From Roseiterribacter gracilis (lineage in GTDB: Bacteria; Pseudomonadota; Alphaproteobacteria; BOG-932; Roseiterribacteraceae), in NCBI GenBank assembly GCA_018332375.1, contig BOPV01000001.1:868001-932000 (forward strand): a stretch of 64,000 nt of DNA, written 5' to 3'. Below the pieces are notes generated by a model. It did not search any database, was not told the DNA's origin, and saw only the letters and a list, made by a program, of their open reading frames with translations. Numbering within the stretch: the first letter of the stretch is position 1; each line of letters begins with the position of its first letter. Shown piece after piece: positions 1 through 8,793 of this stretch. The translations under genes were made by a program, and so were the position numbers.

Positions 1-913
1 CGGTGGTCACGCCGGTGGCGGCAAACATGACGTCGCCCGACGCCATGTCCTTCAGCCCGTATTTCTTGTTGAGGTCGGTGACGCCCCACTTCTTGGCGCG
101 CGCTTTTTCGTCCTCGTTGCGGAACAGCAGACGCCCCTGCATCTGGCCGCCGATGCAACGCAATGCAGCAGCAGCCAGCACGCCTTCCGGTGCACCGCCG
201 GTGCCCATATAGACGTCGACGCCGGCATCGATCTGCGCCGTCGCAATCACGCCCGACACATCGCCATCCGAAATCAACATGATGCGCGCACCGGCTTTGC
301 GCACGGCAGCGATCAGTTCCTGATGGCGCGGACGATCGAGAATGCAGACCACCAGGTCTGACACTTCGGCGCCTTTCGCTTTGGCGATCGCTTTCAGGTT
401 TTCGGCCGGCTTGCGATCGAGATCGATCACGCCTTCCGGCAGGCCCGGACCGACCGCGATTTTTTCCATGTAGACGTCGGGCGCGTTCAAGAACCCGCCA
501 TGCTCGGCCATCGCGATGACGGCGAGCGCATTCGGACCACCCATTGCCGTGATCGTCGTGCCTTCGAGCGGATCGAGCGCGATGTCGATCTTGGGACCTT
601 TGCCGGTGCCGACCTTTTCGCCGATATACAGCATCGGCGCTTCGTCACGTTCGCCTTCGCCGATCACGACCGTGCCTTCGATCGACAGGCTGTTCAGCGC
701 CTGGCGCATCGAATCCACCGCCGCCTGATCGGCTGCTTTCTCGTCACCGCGGCCCATCAGCAACGAAGCCGACAAAGCTGCTGCTTCGGTCACGCGCACG
801 ACTTCGAGCGCGAGGTTGCGGTCCATCACCAGCGAAAACGTATCGGCCTGTGCTTTCGCGCTGTTGCTTTTCTTCGGGGCTGGTTTTGCGCTCGTCTTCT
901 TCTTGCCGGCCAT
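1..913 (-). CDS. glpX: class II fructose-1,6-bisphosphatase GlpX (3' end cut by window edge)
   Basis: Hydrolyses fructose-1,6-bisphosphate to fructose-6-phosphate in gluconeogenesis; some homologues also take sedoheptulose-1,7-bisphosphate. About 304 residues are visible from the ATG at 913, preceded by a GAGGAGG-type ribosome binding site. The metal-binding signature DPLEGTT lies near residues 114-120, with the IEGTVVIGEGERDEAPML motif just before it; GlpX proteins are about 320-340 aa, so only the C-terminal tail is missing. The first 20 residues are a Lys/Ala-rich extension. It starts 31 nt after hom, so it is probably co-transcribed with it. Family assignment is secure. Confidence 0.95.
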   Translation of the reverse strand, partial: MAGKKKTSAKPAPKKSNSAKAQADTFSLVMDRNLALEVVRVTEAAALSASLLMGRGDEKAADQAAVDSMRQALNSLSIEGTVVIGEGERDEAPMLYIGEKVGTGKGPKIDIALDPLEGTTITAMGGPNALAVIAMAEHGGFLNAPDVYMEKIAVGPGLPEGVIDLDRKPAENLKAIAKAKGAEVSDLVVCILDRPRHQELIAAVRKAGARIMLISDGDVSGVIATAQIDAGVDVYMGTGGAPEGVLAAAALRCIGGQMQGRLLFRNEDEKARAKKWGVTDLNKKYGLKDMASGDVMFAATGVTT

Positions 914-944
914 GGCGTCTCCTCCTCGGAGCTATTCTTGTCGT

Positions 945-2231
945 TCAGAATTGTTCGATGCGGATCAAGCGCGGCGGCTCGACCACGGACTCCAGCGCAG
1001 CGATACGCGACACAGCGCCGGTCATGCGGCTTTCTTCGGTCTCGTGCGTGGTGAGGACGACAGGAACGCCTTCCCCCGGTGCACGTCCCCGCTGCAACAG
1101 ACTTTCCAGCGACACGCCCGCATCGCGGAGCGCAGCTGCAACGTCCGCAATCACACCCGGACGATCGAGCACAGTCAGCCGCAGATAATAGGCACCGACG
1201 CGCCGTGCGATCGACGCCGGTGTCAGCTTTTTCAGCTGCTCAGCCGGCACGCCGAAGGTCGGCGTCACACGGCCGCGCGCCACATCGACGAGATCGGCCA
1301 CGACGGCCGACGCCGTCGGTCCGGCGCCAGCGCCACGACCGACAAACAGCACCTTGTCGACGAAGTCACCGTCGACGACGACGGCGTTGAACACGCCTTC
1401 GGCAGCAGCGATCGGCGCCGTGATCGGCACCATGCACGGATGCACGCGTTGCTCGATGCCGTGATCGGTCAGACGCGCGATGCCCAGCAGCTTGATGCGG
1501 AAGCCAAGTTCCTGCGCGTATTCAATGTCGATCGCAGCGATGTGCCGGATGCCTTCGACATGCACGTGATCGAAGCCGACTTCGGTGCCGAACGCAGCCG
1601 CGGTCAGCACCGCCAGCTTGTGCGCGGTGTCGATGCCGTCGATGTCGAAGCTGGGATCGGCTTCGGCGTAGCCCAGCGCCTGTGCCTCGGCGAGAATGTC
1701 AGCGAAGTCGCGACCGCTCTCGCGCATCGCGGTCAGGATGTAGTTGCAGGTGCCGTTCAGAATGCCGTGCAATTCGCGCACGCCATTGGCTGCGAGACCT
1801 TCACGCAGACCTTTGACGATCGGAATGCCGCCCGCGACAGCCGCTTCGTAGGCGAGCTGCACGCCGTTGCTTTCAGCAAGCCGCGCCAGATGCGCGCCAT
1901 GTTTTGCAAGCAACGCCTTGTTGGCGGTGACGACCGGCTTCTTGGCAGCAAGTGCCGCTTCGACCGCGTCTTTGGCGACGCCGTCCGACCCACCGATCAG
2001 TTCGACGAACACGTCGATGTCGGGCGCCTTGGCGAGCGCAACCGGGTCGCTTTCCCAGCGTGCGTTGCCGAGATCCAGATCGCGCGCCTTGTTGCGATCG
2101 CGCGCGGTGACAGCGGTCAAGACAACGGCACGACCGGCGCGTCCTTGCAGACGTTCGCGCTCGGCAAGTGCACGCACGACACCACCGCCGACGACGCCGA
2201 GGCCGGCGAGGCCGACACGAAGCGGCGACAT
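945..2231 (-). CDS. hom: homoserine dehydrogenase
   Basis: NAD(P)-dependent reduction of aspartate semialdehyde to homoserine, the branch point to threonine and methionine. The 428-aa product has a Rossmann motif GLGVVGGG at about residues 10-17, VTANKALL at about 101-108, the family motif NGTCNYIL at about 159-166, and a C-terminal ACT domain from roughly residue 345, which in this family usually mediates threonine feedback. The ATG at 2231 shares its A with the TGA of the upstream lipoprotein gene (TGATG), implying translational coupling. Length and architecture are those of the ordinary monofunctional enzyme. Confidence 0.96.
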   Translation of the reverse strand: MSPLRVGLAGLGVVGGGVVRALAERERLQGRAGRAVVLTAVTARDRNKARDLDLGNARWESDPVALAKAPDIDVFVELIGGSDGVAKDAVEAALAAKKPVVTANKALLAKHGAHLARLAESNGVQLAYEAAVAGGIPIVKGLREGLAANGVRELHGILNGTCNYILTAMRESGRDFADILAEAQALGYAEADPSFDIDGIDTAHKLAVLTAAAFGTEVGFDHVHVEGIRHIAAIDIEYAQELGFRIKLLGIARLTDHGIEQRVHPCMVPITAPIAAAEGVFNAVVVDGDFVDKVLFVGRGAGAGPTASAVVADLVDVARGRVTPTFGVPAEQLKKLTPASIARRVGAYYLRLTVLDRPGVIADVAAALRDAGVSLESLLQRGRAPGEGVPVVLTTHETEESRMTGAVSRIAALESVVEPPRLIRIEQF

Positions 2232-3007
2232 CAGACGATCAGGGTGGCGGTGGGCGCTTGCGCGCGCGGCGAACCATCCGGCCGCGGCGCCGGAATCGCA
2301 GTCGCCGGGCTGGCCGGTTCACGCGAGGGCTCGATCGCAACTGCGTCGGGCTGGCCCGGCAGGTTGATGCGGCCCGACGGACGGTCGGCGCCGGTATTGG
2401 TGACTTCGGGAACCGCGTCGGGCGCTTCGCCCGGCGGCGTGACCGAACGCGCCAGCGCCTGGCCGCGTTCGTCCTGCATGGACTTCAAGCGAGCTGCGAT
2501 CTCGGCGCTGCTGGGCAGGTCGGTCGGGCGCGCCGGCACACCCGACAGATTCGGGAAGCGGCCGTCGTCCTGGAAATGGCGACGCGACTGGTCGAGCGCG
2601 TTGGCCTTGTCTTCGGCGGTCGGCTTGGGCGTCGCCTCGGCGAACTGGGTGCCGTGGAGGCCCTTTGCCGGCGCGGCATCCGAGCGGCGCGAATCCGAAC
2701 CGCGCGCGGTCGGCTTGGCGTCCTGCTCGGCGGCACCTGGCTTGGTCGAATACGGCACCGCCTGCGCCGGCTCGGGGCCGGCCGGCGTGCTGCGTGTGCG
2801 CGGCGCTTCCGCCGCCGCCTTGGCGACGGTGGGCTGGATGTCGCCGACATAGGGCGCGCCCGAACCGGTGCTGCCGCCGCCGAACGGGATCAGGCTCCAG
2901 AACGTGCTGCCGACCGATTTGCCGACGTCAGACATGGTCGAGCAGCCGGTCAGGGCGCCGAGGGCGAAAACGGGAAGCGCAACAAGCGCGATGATGGGGC
3001 GTCGCAT
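2231..3007 (-). CDS. predicted outer-membrane lipoprotein of unknown function, Ala/Pro-rich
   Basis: The 258-aa protein opens with a lipoprotein signal: basic MRRP, a hydrophobic stretch, then the lipobox LTGC with the lipidated Cys at residue 22. The rest is low-complexity and rich in Ala, Pro, Asp and Arg with no recognised enzyme domain. A short segment around residues 150-165 reads FPNLSGVPARPTD, followed by a helix-forming AEIAARLKSMQDERGQAL; similar P-N-L-x-x-V-P-x-R-P segments occur in other alphaproteobacterial envelope lipoproteins (recalled, not searched). It precedes hom by a one-base overlap although no metabolic link is obvious. Being surface lipid-anchored is well supported; the role is not known. 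Confidence 0.82.
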   Translation of the reverse strand: MRRPIIALVALPVFALGALTGCSTMSDVGKSVGSTFWSLIPFGGGSTGSGAPYVGDIQPTVAKAAAEAPRTRSTPAGPEPAQAVPYSTKPGAAEQDAKPTARGSDSRRSDAAPAKGLHGTQFAEATPKPTAEDKANALDQSRRHFQDDGRFPNLSGVPARPTDLPSSAEIAARLKSMQDERGQALARSVTPPGEAPDAVPEVTNTGADRPSGRINLPGQPDAVAIEPSREPASPATAIPAPRPDGSPRAQAPTATLIV

Positions 3008-3090
3008 GGCGGGACGGAGTAGCAGGAAGCGCCCCTGGTCGGAAGGGCGCCAGGACAGGTTATATGGCTAGTCGTACAGGGAGCCTTCGC

Positions 3091-4869
3091 ATGAACACGC
3101 CGGACAATGCTGACGATTTCGCCAAAGCCTGGCTCGATGTCGCAGAGCGAAGCCGGACGATGATCGCGAAGTTTCTTGCCCGGCAGCAGGTCGACCCGGC
3201 CAAACCGGTGCGGCTCGACCCGTTCAATTCCAACGGCGCCATGTTCGAAGCCGCCGCCCGCTTGTGGGCGGACCCGTCGAAGCTGCTCGAAGCGCAATTG
3301 TCGCTGTGGCAGGGCTACGCGCAGCTTTTCCAGTCGACCGCGGCCCGCCTGCGCGGCGAACACGCCGAACCGGTGATCCAGCCGGCGCCTGGCGACAAGC
3401 GTTTTAAAGACGCCGAATGGTCCGAGTCGGCGGTGTTCGACTACATCAAGCAATCGTACTTGCTGGCCGCGAATTGGCTGCAGCAGACGATGCCGCAGGT
3501 CGAAGGGCTCGACGAAGCAACGCGGCGCAAAGTCGAATTTCACACGCGCCAGTTCGTCGATGCGATGGCGCCGTCGAACTTCGTGATGACCAATCCCGAA
3601 GTGTTGCGCGCGACGATCGACAGCAAAGGCGAGAACCTCGTCAAAGGCCTCGAGCATCTGCTGCAGGATCTCGAACGCGGCAAAGGGGATTTGCTGGTGC
3701 GCATGACCGATCTCGACGCGTTCGAGATTGGCCGCAACATCGCGGTGACGCCGGGCAAGGTCGTCTTCGAAAACAAGCTGATGCAGCTCATCCAATACGC
3801 GCCGACGACGACGGATGTGCGGCGGCGCCCGCTGCTGATCATCCCGCCCTGGATCAACAAGTTCTACATTTTGGATTTGAAGGCGCAGAACTCGTTTGTG
3901 AAGTGGGCCGTCGATCAGGGCCACACAGTGTTCATGATCTCGTGGGTCAATCCCGACGAGACGCTCGCTGCGAAGAGTTTTGAAGATTACATCCGCGAAG
4001 GCCTGTTCGACGCGCTGACCGCCATCGAGCGCGCCACCGGCGAGCGCAAAGTCAACGCAATCGGCTATTGCCTTGGCGGCACGATGCTGGCGGCGGCGCT
4101 GGCGATCATGGCGGCGCGCGGCGACGACCGGATTGCGTCGGCCACCTACTTCGTCGCCATGGTTGATTTCCGCGATGTCGGCGAAGTCGCGGTCTTCATC
4201 GACGACGCGCAGCTGAACGCGATGGAAGAAGACATGCAGCGCCAAGGCTATCTCGATGCCGGCGCCTTGCATCGCACCTTCAATCTGCTGCGCGCCAATG
4301 ATCTGATCTGGTCGTTCGTGGTGCAGAATTACCTGCTGGGCAAAGAACCCTTCCCGTTCGACCTGCTGTATTGGAATTCGGATTCAACGCGACTGCCGGC
4401 GGCGATGCACGCGTGGTATCTGCGCAACTGCTATCAGAAGAACCTGCTGTGCAAACCCGGCGCGCTGACGCTCGACGGAGTCGCGATCGACATGACGCGC
4501 ATTACGACGCCCAGCATCGTGATTGCTGCGCGCGAAGATCACATCGCACCGTGGAAGACGGTCTACGCCGGCGCGCCGCTCTATGGCGGTGACACACGGT
4601 TCCTGCTCGCCGCGTCGGGACATATCGCCGGCATCGTCAATCCGCCGGCGGCAAAGAAATACGGCTATTGGACCAACGACCAACTACCAACTGATCCGGA
4701 CGCTTGGCTTGCCGGTGCAGTTCACCATGACGGCTCGTGGTGGGGTGCGTGGGACGCGTGGATGCGGGGCTATGGGGACGGCACCGTGCCGGCGCGTGAT
4801 CCTGCGGCGGGTGGCCTGCCGGTGATCGAGGACGCACCCGGACGTTACGTGCGAGCCCGGGCGATTTGA
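3091..4869 (+). CDS. phaC: class I poly(3-hydroxyalkanoate) synthase
   Basis: Polymerises (R)-3-hydroxyacyl-CoA into polyhydroxyalkanoate at the granule surface. From the ATG at 3091 it is 592 aa, the usual class I length; this start has an AGGGAG ribosome binding site 8 nt upstream, better than the in-frame ATG at 3064. A PhaC N-terminal domain (about residues 100-270) precedes an alpha/beta-hydrolase core with the lipase-like box GYCLGG, nucleophile Cys327, then Asp in AREDHIAPW and His in SGHIAGIVNPP as the rest of the triad. No phaA, phaB, phaE or phasin gene is adjacent, so the pathway is dispersed. A strong terminator follows. Confidence 0.96.
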   Translation: MNTPDNADDFAKAWLDVAERSRTMIAKFLARQQVDPAKPVRLDPFNSNGAMFEAAARLWADPSKLLEAQLSLWQGYAQLFQSTAARLRGEHAEPVIQPAPGDKRFKDAEWSESAVFDYIKQSYLLAANWLQQTMPQVEGLDEATRRKVEFHTRQFVDAMAPSNFVMTNPEVLRATIDSKGENLVKGLEHLLQDLERGKGDLLVRMTDLDAFEIGRNIAVTPGKVVFENKLMQLIQYAPTTTDVRRRPLLIIPPWINKFYILDLKAQNSFVKWAVDQGHTVFMISWVNPDETLAAKSFEDYIREGLFDALTAIERATGERKVNAIGYCLGGTMLAAALAIMAARGDDRIASATYFVAMVDFRDVGEVAVFIDDAQLNAMEEDMQRQGYLDAGALHRTFNLLRANDLIWSFVVQNYLLGKEPFPFDLLYWNSDSTRLPAAMHAWYLRNCYQKNLLCKPGALTLDGVAIDMTRITTPSIVIAAREDHIAPWKTVYAGAPLYGGDTRFLLAASGHIAGIVNPPAAKKYGYWTNDQLPTDPDAWLAGAVHHDGSWWGAWDAWMRGYGDGTVPARDPAAGGLPVIEDAPGRYVRARAI

Positions 4870-4885
4870 CGGGATCCAGATAAGG

Positions 4886-4913
4886 AACGGGCGCCTAAGA
4901 GGCGCCCGTTTTT
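4886..4913 (+). terminator. rho-independent terminator of phaC
   Basis: A perfect 10-bp stem AACGGGCGCC / GGCGCCCGTT (4886-4895 and 4901-4910) with a 5-nt loop TAAGA is followed by TTT. It sits 17 nt after the phaC stop. The converging DUF3606 gene ends at 4913 on the other strand, so the hairpin also lies in its 3' tail, but the T-run is on the phaC side only. Confidence 0.85.
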
Positions 4914-5116
4914 CATTTCATTCCGAAATATTTCTTCAAAGCCGGGACAGTTGGCCCGACCGCACGAATCGCTTCGTGCAGCTTGGGGCGTTGAACCCCG
5001 AAATGTGTGCACCACCAATTGAACTCGGCGTCATGGCTAAGCGCCACGCGGGTCTTGTCCGGCGGCTCTTTGGCGGCGGACTTAATTGGCGGCGGCGGAG
5101 CGGTTCTTGGCGGCAT
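4913..5116 (-). CDS. DUF3606 small protein
   Basis: A 67-aa protein with a Pro/Lys-rich N-terminus and a DUF3606-type domain at about residues 20-64: the segments DKTRVALSHDAEFNWW, then GVQRPKLHEAIRAVGPTVPALKKYF match the family's pattern of an acidic turn followed by a helix and the A-V-G-x-x-V motif. The ATG at 5116 is chosen because GGGAGGA lies 8 nt upstream; a GTG at 5140 would add 8 residues and lose that spacing. DUF3606 proteins are common, often multicopy, in alpha- and betaproteobacteria and have no established function. It is convergent with phaC. Confidence 0.78.
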   Translation of the reverse strand: MPPRTAPPPPIKSAAKEPPDKTRVALSHDAEFNWWCTHFGVQRPKLHEAIRAVGPTVPALKKYFGMK

Positions 5117-5182
5117 TGGTTTGTTTCCTCCCGAACTCACACTTTATACGCGTGAGTCGCGCGCCGCCAAACGTCTGATGCG

Positions 5183-5719
5183 TTAACCGATCGACTTATG
5201 TTGCCGAGACAGGCGCACATAGTGCGGCGCGGTCGACGCGAATCGCGCCCGCTCTTCGTCTGTCAGTTTGCGGACGAACTTTGCCGGCGTACCGGCCCAC
5301 AATTCACCGGCCGGAATACGCTTGTTGGGCGACACCAACGCACCGGCAGCAACCACCGCACCAGTTTCGACAACGACGCCGTCCAGAAGGCAGGCCTTCA
5401 TGCCGACGAAGGACCCGTCCTCGAGCCGGCACGCATGCAGCATCGCGAGATGCCCGACCGTGACGTCATCACCGATGTAGGTGCCTAATCCGCCACCGGT
5501 GCAGTGAATGACGCTGCCGTCCTGCACGTTCGAGCGCGCGCCGATGCGGATCTCGTTGACGTCGCCGCGAACGACGCACCCGTACCAGATCGAACTTTCG
5601 GCGCCGATTTCGACGTCGCCGATAACGGTCGCACCGTCGGCAATGAAAGCGCTGTCGTCGATGCGCGGCAGCACGTTCATGTAGGGCAGCACGCGCGGCC
5701 CGGTGACACCGCTGGTCAT
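5183..5719 (-). CDS. gamma-carbonic anhydrase family protein (left-handed beta-helix hexapeptide)
   Basis: A 178-aa trimeric left-handed beta-helix protein of the gamma-CA/PaaY/YrdA type. Hexapeptide repeats run through most of the chain (GDVEIGAESSIWYGCVVRGD and GDDVTVGHLAMLHAC regions) and the three zinc-ligand histidines are recognisable in SVIHC and VGHLAMLH. The ATG at 5719 overlaps the argC stop by 4 nt (ATGA), so the two are co-translated; a longer start within argC is less likely. Family members may hydrate CO2 or act as acyltransferase-like scaffolds, so the precise activity is uncertain. Confidence 0.9.
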   Translation of the reverse strand: MTSGVTGPRVLPYMNVLPRIDDSAFIADGATVIGDVEIGAESSIWYGCVVRGDVNEIRIGARSNVQDGSVIHCTGGGLGTYIGDDVTVGHLAMLHACRLEDGSFVGMKACLLDGVVVETGAVVAAGALVSPNKRIPAGELWAGTPAKFVRKLTDEERARFASTAPHYVRLSRQHKSIG

Positions 5720-6759
5720 GGGAACAACGGCGCTTGTTCGAGCGCGGTCGCCTCGTTCCAACCGAACATCACGTTCATGTTCTGCACCGCCTGCCCCGCC
5801 GCGCCCTTCACCAGATTGTCGAGCACCGACAGAACGATTGCACGTCCCGGCACGCGATCGGGAAAGACGCCCAGGATCGTGTGGTTGGATCCGCGCACGT
5901 GCCGCGTTGCGGGCGACACGCCGGGAGCAGCGACATGCACGAATTTTTCATCTTCGTAGCGCTTGTCGAGAACGGCGCGCAGGTCGTCCGGCTTGTTGCC
6001 GTTCGCCAGCTTGACGTAGCAGCTCGAAAGAATGCCGCGGCTCATCGGCATCAGATGCGGCGTGAAGTTGACGATGATCGGTGCGCCTGCGGCAGCGCTC
6101 AGCCCCTGTTCGATCTCGGGTGCGTGTCGATGCGCACCGACGCCATAGGCATGAATGCCTTCGGCAACTTCACCGAACAGATTGGCCTGTTTCGCATCGC
6201 GGCCCGCACCCGACACGCCCGACTTGGCGTCGATGATGATGTCGCTGGATTCAATCGCGCCGGATTCGAGCAACGGCACCAGCGCCAATTGCGCCGAGGT
6301 CGGATAGCAGCCGGGATTGGCAACCAGGCGTGCATTGCCGACCGCGCCGCGCGCGAATTCGGTCAGGCCGTACACGGCATCGGTCTGCAGCGCAGGCGCC
6401 AGATGTTCGTGCCCGTACCATTCGGCATAGGTGGCGAGATTGTGCAGCCGGAAATCGGCCGAAAGATCGACGACGCGCACATGCTGCGGCAGCGCCGCGA
6501 TCACCTGCTGCGTCGTACCGTGCGGCAAAGCACAGAAGACGAAATCAACCTGGCTGAAATCGACCTCGTCGATTTTGACCAGGGTCGGCAGCTTCAAATA
6601 GCCGAGATGCGGAAACACTTCGGCCAGCGTCTTGCCGGCCTGTCGTTCGGCGGTCAGCGCGGTCAGACGAACCTGCGGATGCAACGACAGGAGGCGAACC
6701 AGTTCGCCGCCCGTGTATCCGCTGGCACCAAGGATCGCGACCCGTAGCTGGTCCGTCAT
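5716..6759 (-). CDS. argC: N-acetyl-gamma-glutamyl-phosphate reductase
   Basis: Third step of arginine biosynthesis, NADPH reduction of N-acetylglutamyl phosphate to the semialdehyde. The 347-aa product has the nucleotide motif GASGYTGGELVRLL at about residues 11-24 and the active-site segment NPGCYPTSAQLAL with its catalytic Cys near residue 151. The length fits the type 1 family. It lies downstream of the rpsI terminator on the same strand, so it probably has its own promoter in the roughly 50 nt before its ATG, and it is coupled by ATGA to the gamma-carbonic anhydrase gene. Confidence 0.97.
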   Translation of the reverse strand: MTDQLRVAILGASGYTGGELVRLLSLHPQVRLTALTAERQAGKTLAEVFPHLGYLKLPTLVKIDEVDFSQVDFVFCALPHGTTQQVIAALPQHVRVVDLSADFRLHNLATYAEWYGHEHLAPALQTDAVYGLTEFARGAVGNARLVANPGCYPTSAQLALVPLLESGAIESSDIIIDAKSGVSGAGRDAKQANLFGEVAEGIHAYGVGAHRHAPEIEQGLSAAAGAPIIVNFTPHLMPMSRGILSSCYVKLANGNKPDDLRAVLDKRYEDEKFVHVAAPGVSPATRHVRGSNHTILGVFPDRVPGRAIVLSVLDNLVKGAAGQAVQNMNVMFGWNEATALEQAPLFP

Positions 6760-6807
6760 GTCCGAATCTCCTTCGGCGTCGAAAGTAGCGTGACCCCAAA
6801 ACGAAAG

Positions 6808-6834
6808 AAGGCGTCCTCCCGCGGAGGACGCCTT
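6808..6834 (-). terminator. rho-independent terminator of the rplM-rpsI operon
   Basis: On the minus strand a perfect 12-bp stem AAGGCGTCCTCC / GGAGGACGCCTT with loop GCG is followed by CTTTCGTTTT. It starts 32 nt after the rpsI stop and separates the ribosomal protein operon from argC. Confidence 0.9.
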
Positions 6835-6866
6835 CCCTCAATGCATATGAGAGAGACGGTACGCGG

Positions 6867-7358
6867 TTAGCGCTTCGCCCACTGCATGCCGCGTCGGGCT
6901 TTCCGGCGGCCGTACTTCTTACGCTCGACGACGCGTGCGTCGCGGGTCAGGAAGCCGACGGCCTTCAGCTGCGGACGCAGGTTCGGCTCGTACAGGGTCA
7001 GCGCACGGCTGATGCCGTGACGAACGGCACCGGCCTGGCCCGACAGACCGCCACCGACAACGGTGACGACGACGTCGAACTGGCCTTCACGATCAACCGC
7101 CTGGAACGGCTGGTTGATGATCATGCGCAGCACCGGGCGTGCGAAATAGACCGACTGGTCCTTGTCGTTGACCAGAACCTGGCCTTTGCCCGGCTTGATC
7201 CAGACGCGAGCGATCGCGTTCTTGCGCTTGCCAGTGGCGTAGGAACGGCCCTGCGCATCGCGCTTGGGCTGCACCGGAGCGGCATCGACCGGCGTGGCGA
7301 CCGCGGCGCGCAGACGCTGCAGGTCCTGCAGACCGCGGGTCTCAGTAACGTCGGTCAT
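6867..7358 (-). CDS. rpsI: 30S ribosomal protein S9
   Basis: 163-aa small-subunit protein whose basic tail reaches the P-site tRNA. The S9 core begins at about residue 37 ([18 protein letters not shown]) and ends with the universal R-R-K-A-R-R-G-x-Q-x-x-K-R type tail ([14 protein letters not shown]). The N-terminal extension of about 35 residues is common in alphaproteobacteria. It begins one base after the rplM stop, the usual rplM-rpsI pairing. Confidence 0.98.
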   Translation of the reverse strand: MTDVTETRGLQDLQRLRAAVATPVDAAPVQPKRDAQGRSYATGKRKNAIARVWIKPGKGQVLVNDKDQSVYFARPVLRMIINQPFQAVDREGQFDVVVTVVGGGLSGQAGAVRHGISRALTLYEPNLRPQLKAVGFLTRDARVVERKKYGRRKARRGMQWAKR

Positions 7359-7359
7359 C

Positions 7360-7827
7360 TCAGCCGATCCTCGTGTTCTTGCGATTCATCGACGCGATGT
7401 CGAATTTCTCGGGCGACTGGCCCGCGTGCGGATGCTCACCGCCGGCATAGACGCGGAGGTTGCCGAGTTGCTGCTTGCCCAACGGGCCCTTCGGCAGCAT
7501 GCGTTCGACCGCCTTCTCGATGACGCGTTCCGGGTGCTTGCCTTCCAGGATCTCGCCCTTGGTACGGCCTTTGATGCCGCCCGGGTGACCCGTGTGCCAG
7601 TAGAAGACGTCCTGGTCGGCCTTATTGCCGGTCAGACGCACTTTCTCGGCGTTGATGACGACGACGTTGTCGCCGCAATCGACATGCGGGGTGAAGCTGG
7701 GCTTGTGCTTGCCACGGAGGCGCAAAGCCACCTGGCTGGCCAGGCGCCCCAGCACCAGGCCATCGGCGTCGACGAGAAGCCACTTCTTCTCGACGTCGGC
7801 CGGTTTGATCGACACGGTCGTCTTCAT
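7360..7827 (-). CDS. rplM: 50S ribosomal protein L13
   Basis: 155-aa early-assembly large-subunit protein. It starts [16 protein letters not shown] and contains the L13 signatures [16 protein letters not shown] and [13 protein letters not shown] segment near residue 120. The ATG at 7827 is chosen because GAGGAA lies 4-9 nt upstream and the length matches the family; an in-frame upstream start at 7884 would add 19 unrelated residues. It leads the two-gene rplM-rpsI operon and is divergent from the CoA-binding protein gene. Confidence 0.97.
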   Translation of the reverse strand: MKTTVSIKPADVEKKWLLVDADGLVLGRLASQVALRLRGKHKPSFTPHVDCGDNVVVINAEKVRLTGNKADQDVFYWHTGHPGGIKGRTKGEILEGKHPERVIEKAVERMLPKGPLGKQQLGNLRVYAGGEHPHAGQSPEKFDIASMNRKNTRIG

Positions 7828-7891
7828 AAATTCCTCGGGTCCAACGAAGGCGCGGTTTGTAGGGACCGAGCCCCTCCAAGTCAACCGGTAC

Positions 7892-7897
7892 TATAAT
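7892..7897 (+). promoter_or_regulatory. candidate -10 box (TATAAT) upstream of the CoA-binding protein gene
   Basis: A perfect TATAAT occurs 31 nt before the ATG at 7928 in the 100-nt rplM/CoA-binding divergent gap. No convincing TTGACA-like -35 is seen 17 nt upstream, so this is only a candidate. The element is embedded in GGTACTATAATACC, a partial dyad. Confidence 0.4.
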
Positions 7898-7927
7898 ACC
7901 GCATCGTTACGCGCCTGGAGTTACTTG

Positions 7928-8347
7928 ATGTCGAACCCGCCCGACGACGAAATCCGCCGCATTCTGCAGGAAACCAAGACCATCGCCATGGTCGGCGCCA
8001 GCCCCCGTCCCGATCGCCCAAGCTACGGTGTTCTGGGCTTTCTGCTGGCCAAGGGCTTTCGCTCCTGGCCGGTCAATCCGGCCGCGGCCGGCGAGACCAT
8101 CCACGGGCTGAAGGTTCTGGCTTCGCTCGATGAGATCGGCGAGCCGGTCGACATGGTCGACGTCTTCCGCCGTGCGCCCGACGTGCCACCCGTCGCCGAC
8201 GCGGCAATTGCAATCCACGCCAAAACGCTGTGGCTGCAGCTTGGCATCATCAATGACGAGGCTGCAGCAAAAGCACGAGCGGCTGGACTGGTCGTGGTGC
8301 AGAACGCTTGCCCGGTGATCGAATGGAGTCGACTGGGTTTGCGATGA
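7928..8347 (+). CDS. CoA-binding domain protein (YccU-like)
   Basis: A 139-aa single-domain Rossmann-fold CoA-binding protein of the YccU type. The nucleotide-binding N-terminus TIAMVGASPRPDRPSYGV (about residues 18-35) and the ending NACPVIEWSRL are typical; the domain resembles the N-terminal half of succinyl-CoA synthetase alpha. The ATG at 7928 fits the family start (MSNPPDDEIRRIL). It is coupled by an ATGA overlap to the next acetyltransferase gene. The physiological role of these stand-alone proteins is poorly known. Confidence 0.92.
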   Translation: MSNPPDDEIRRILQETKTIAMVGASPRPDRPSYGVLGFLLAKGFRSWPVNPAAAGETIHGLKVLASLDEIGEPVDMVDVFRRAPDVPPVADAAIAIHAKTLWLQLGIINDEAAAKARAAGLVVVQNACPVIEWSRLGLR

Positions 8348-8793
8348 TCACGCCCACGTCAATCACGATTGCACCACTGACCTTGCCCGATGCGCGCGTC
8401 ACCTCTCTCGTCGCCATGTCGCTCGAAGAAGGGTTCGACTTTCTCGATCGTCTCGATGCTGACTGGGCGAACGGCGACAACCGGTTCGACGCGCGCGGCG
8501 AAATTCTGCTCGGCGTTTCAGACGGCGCAAACTTGATCGCCGTCGGCGGCGTCAACATCGATCCCTACAGCACAGAAGATTGCGGCCGGCTGCGGCGCGT
8601 CTATGTCGCGCCGTCCCACCGCACCAACGGCGTCGGCGCGCTGTTGGTCACGCGACTGCTCGATCATGCGCGCGAAAATTTCCGGATCGCACGCTTGCGC
8701 ACGGATACCGACCGCGCCGCGCGATTCTATGAGCGATTGGGATTTCGCCGCATCGAAGACCCGAACGCGACGCACGAGCTAAGCCTAGTCTAG
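8344..8793 (+). CDS. GNAT family N-acetyltransferase
   Basis: 149-aa predicted acetyl-CoA-dependent acetyltransferase. Motif A, the acyl-CoA pyrophosphate loop, reads RRVYVAPSHRTNGVGALLVTRLLDHA at about residues 83-108, and FYERLGFRR near the C-terminus is motif B. The ATG at 8344 overlaps the stop of the CoA-binding protein gene by 4 nt, so translation is probably coupled. The substrate cannot be predicted. Its last 4 nt overlap the convergent cutA. Confidence 0.9.
   Translation: MITPTSITIAPLTLPDARVTSLVAMSLEEGFDFLDRLDADWANGDNRFDARGEILLGVSDGANLIAVGGVNIDPYSTEDCGRLRRVYVAPSHRTNGVGALLVTRLLDHARENFRIARLRTDTDRAARFYERLGFRRIEDPNATHELSLV

Noticed and set aside
816..2852. Long open frame (678 codons) on the plus strand opposite hom and the lipoprotein gene
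   Set aside because: It is antisense to two clearly recognisable genes, has a composition rich in Arg/His/Ala/Asp typical of shadow frames in high-GC DNA, and shows no domain.
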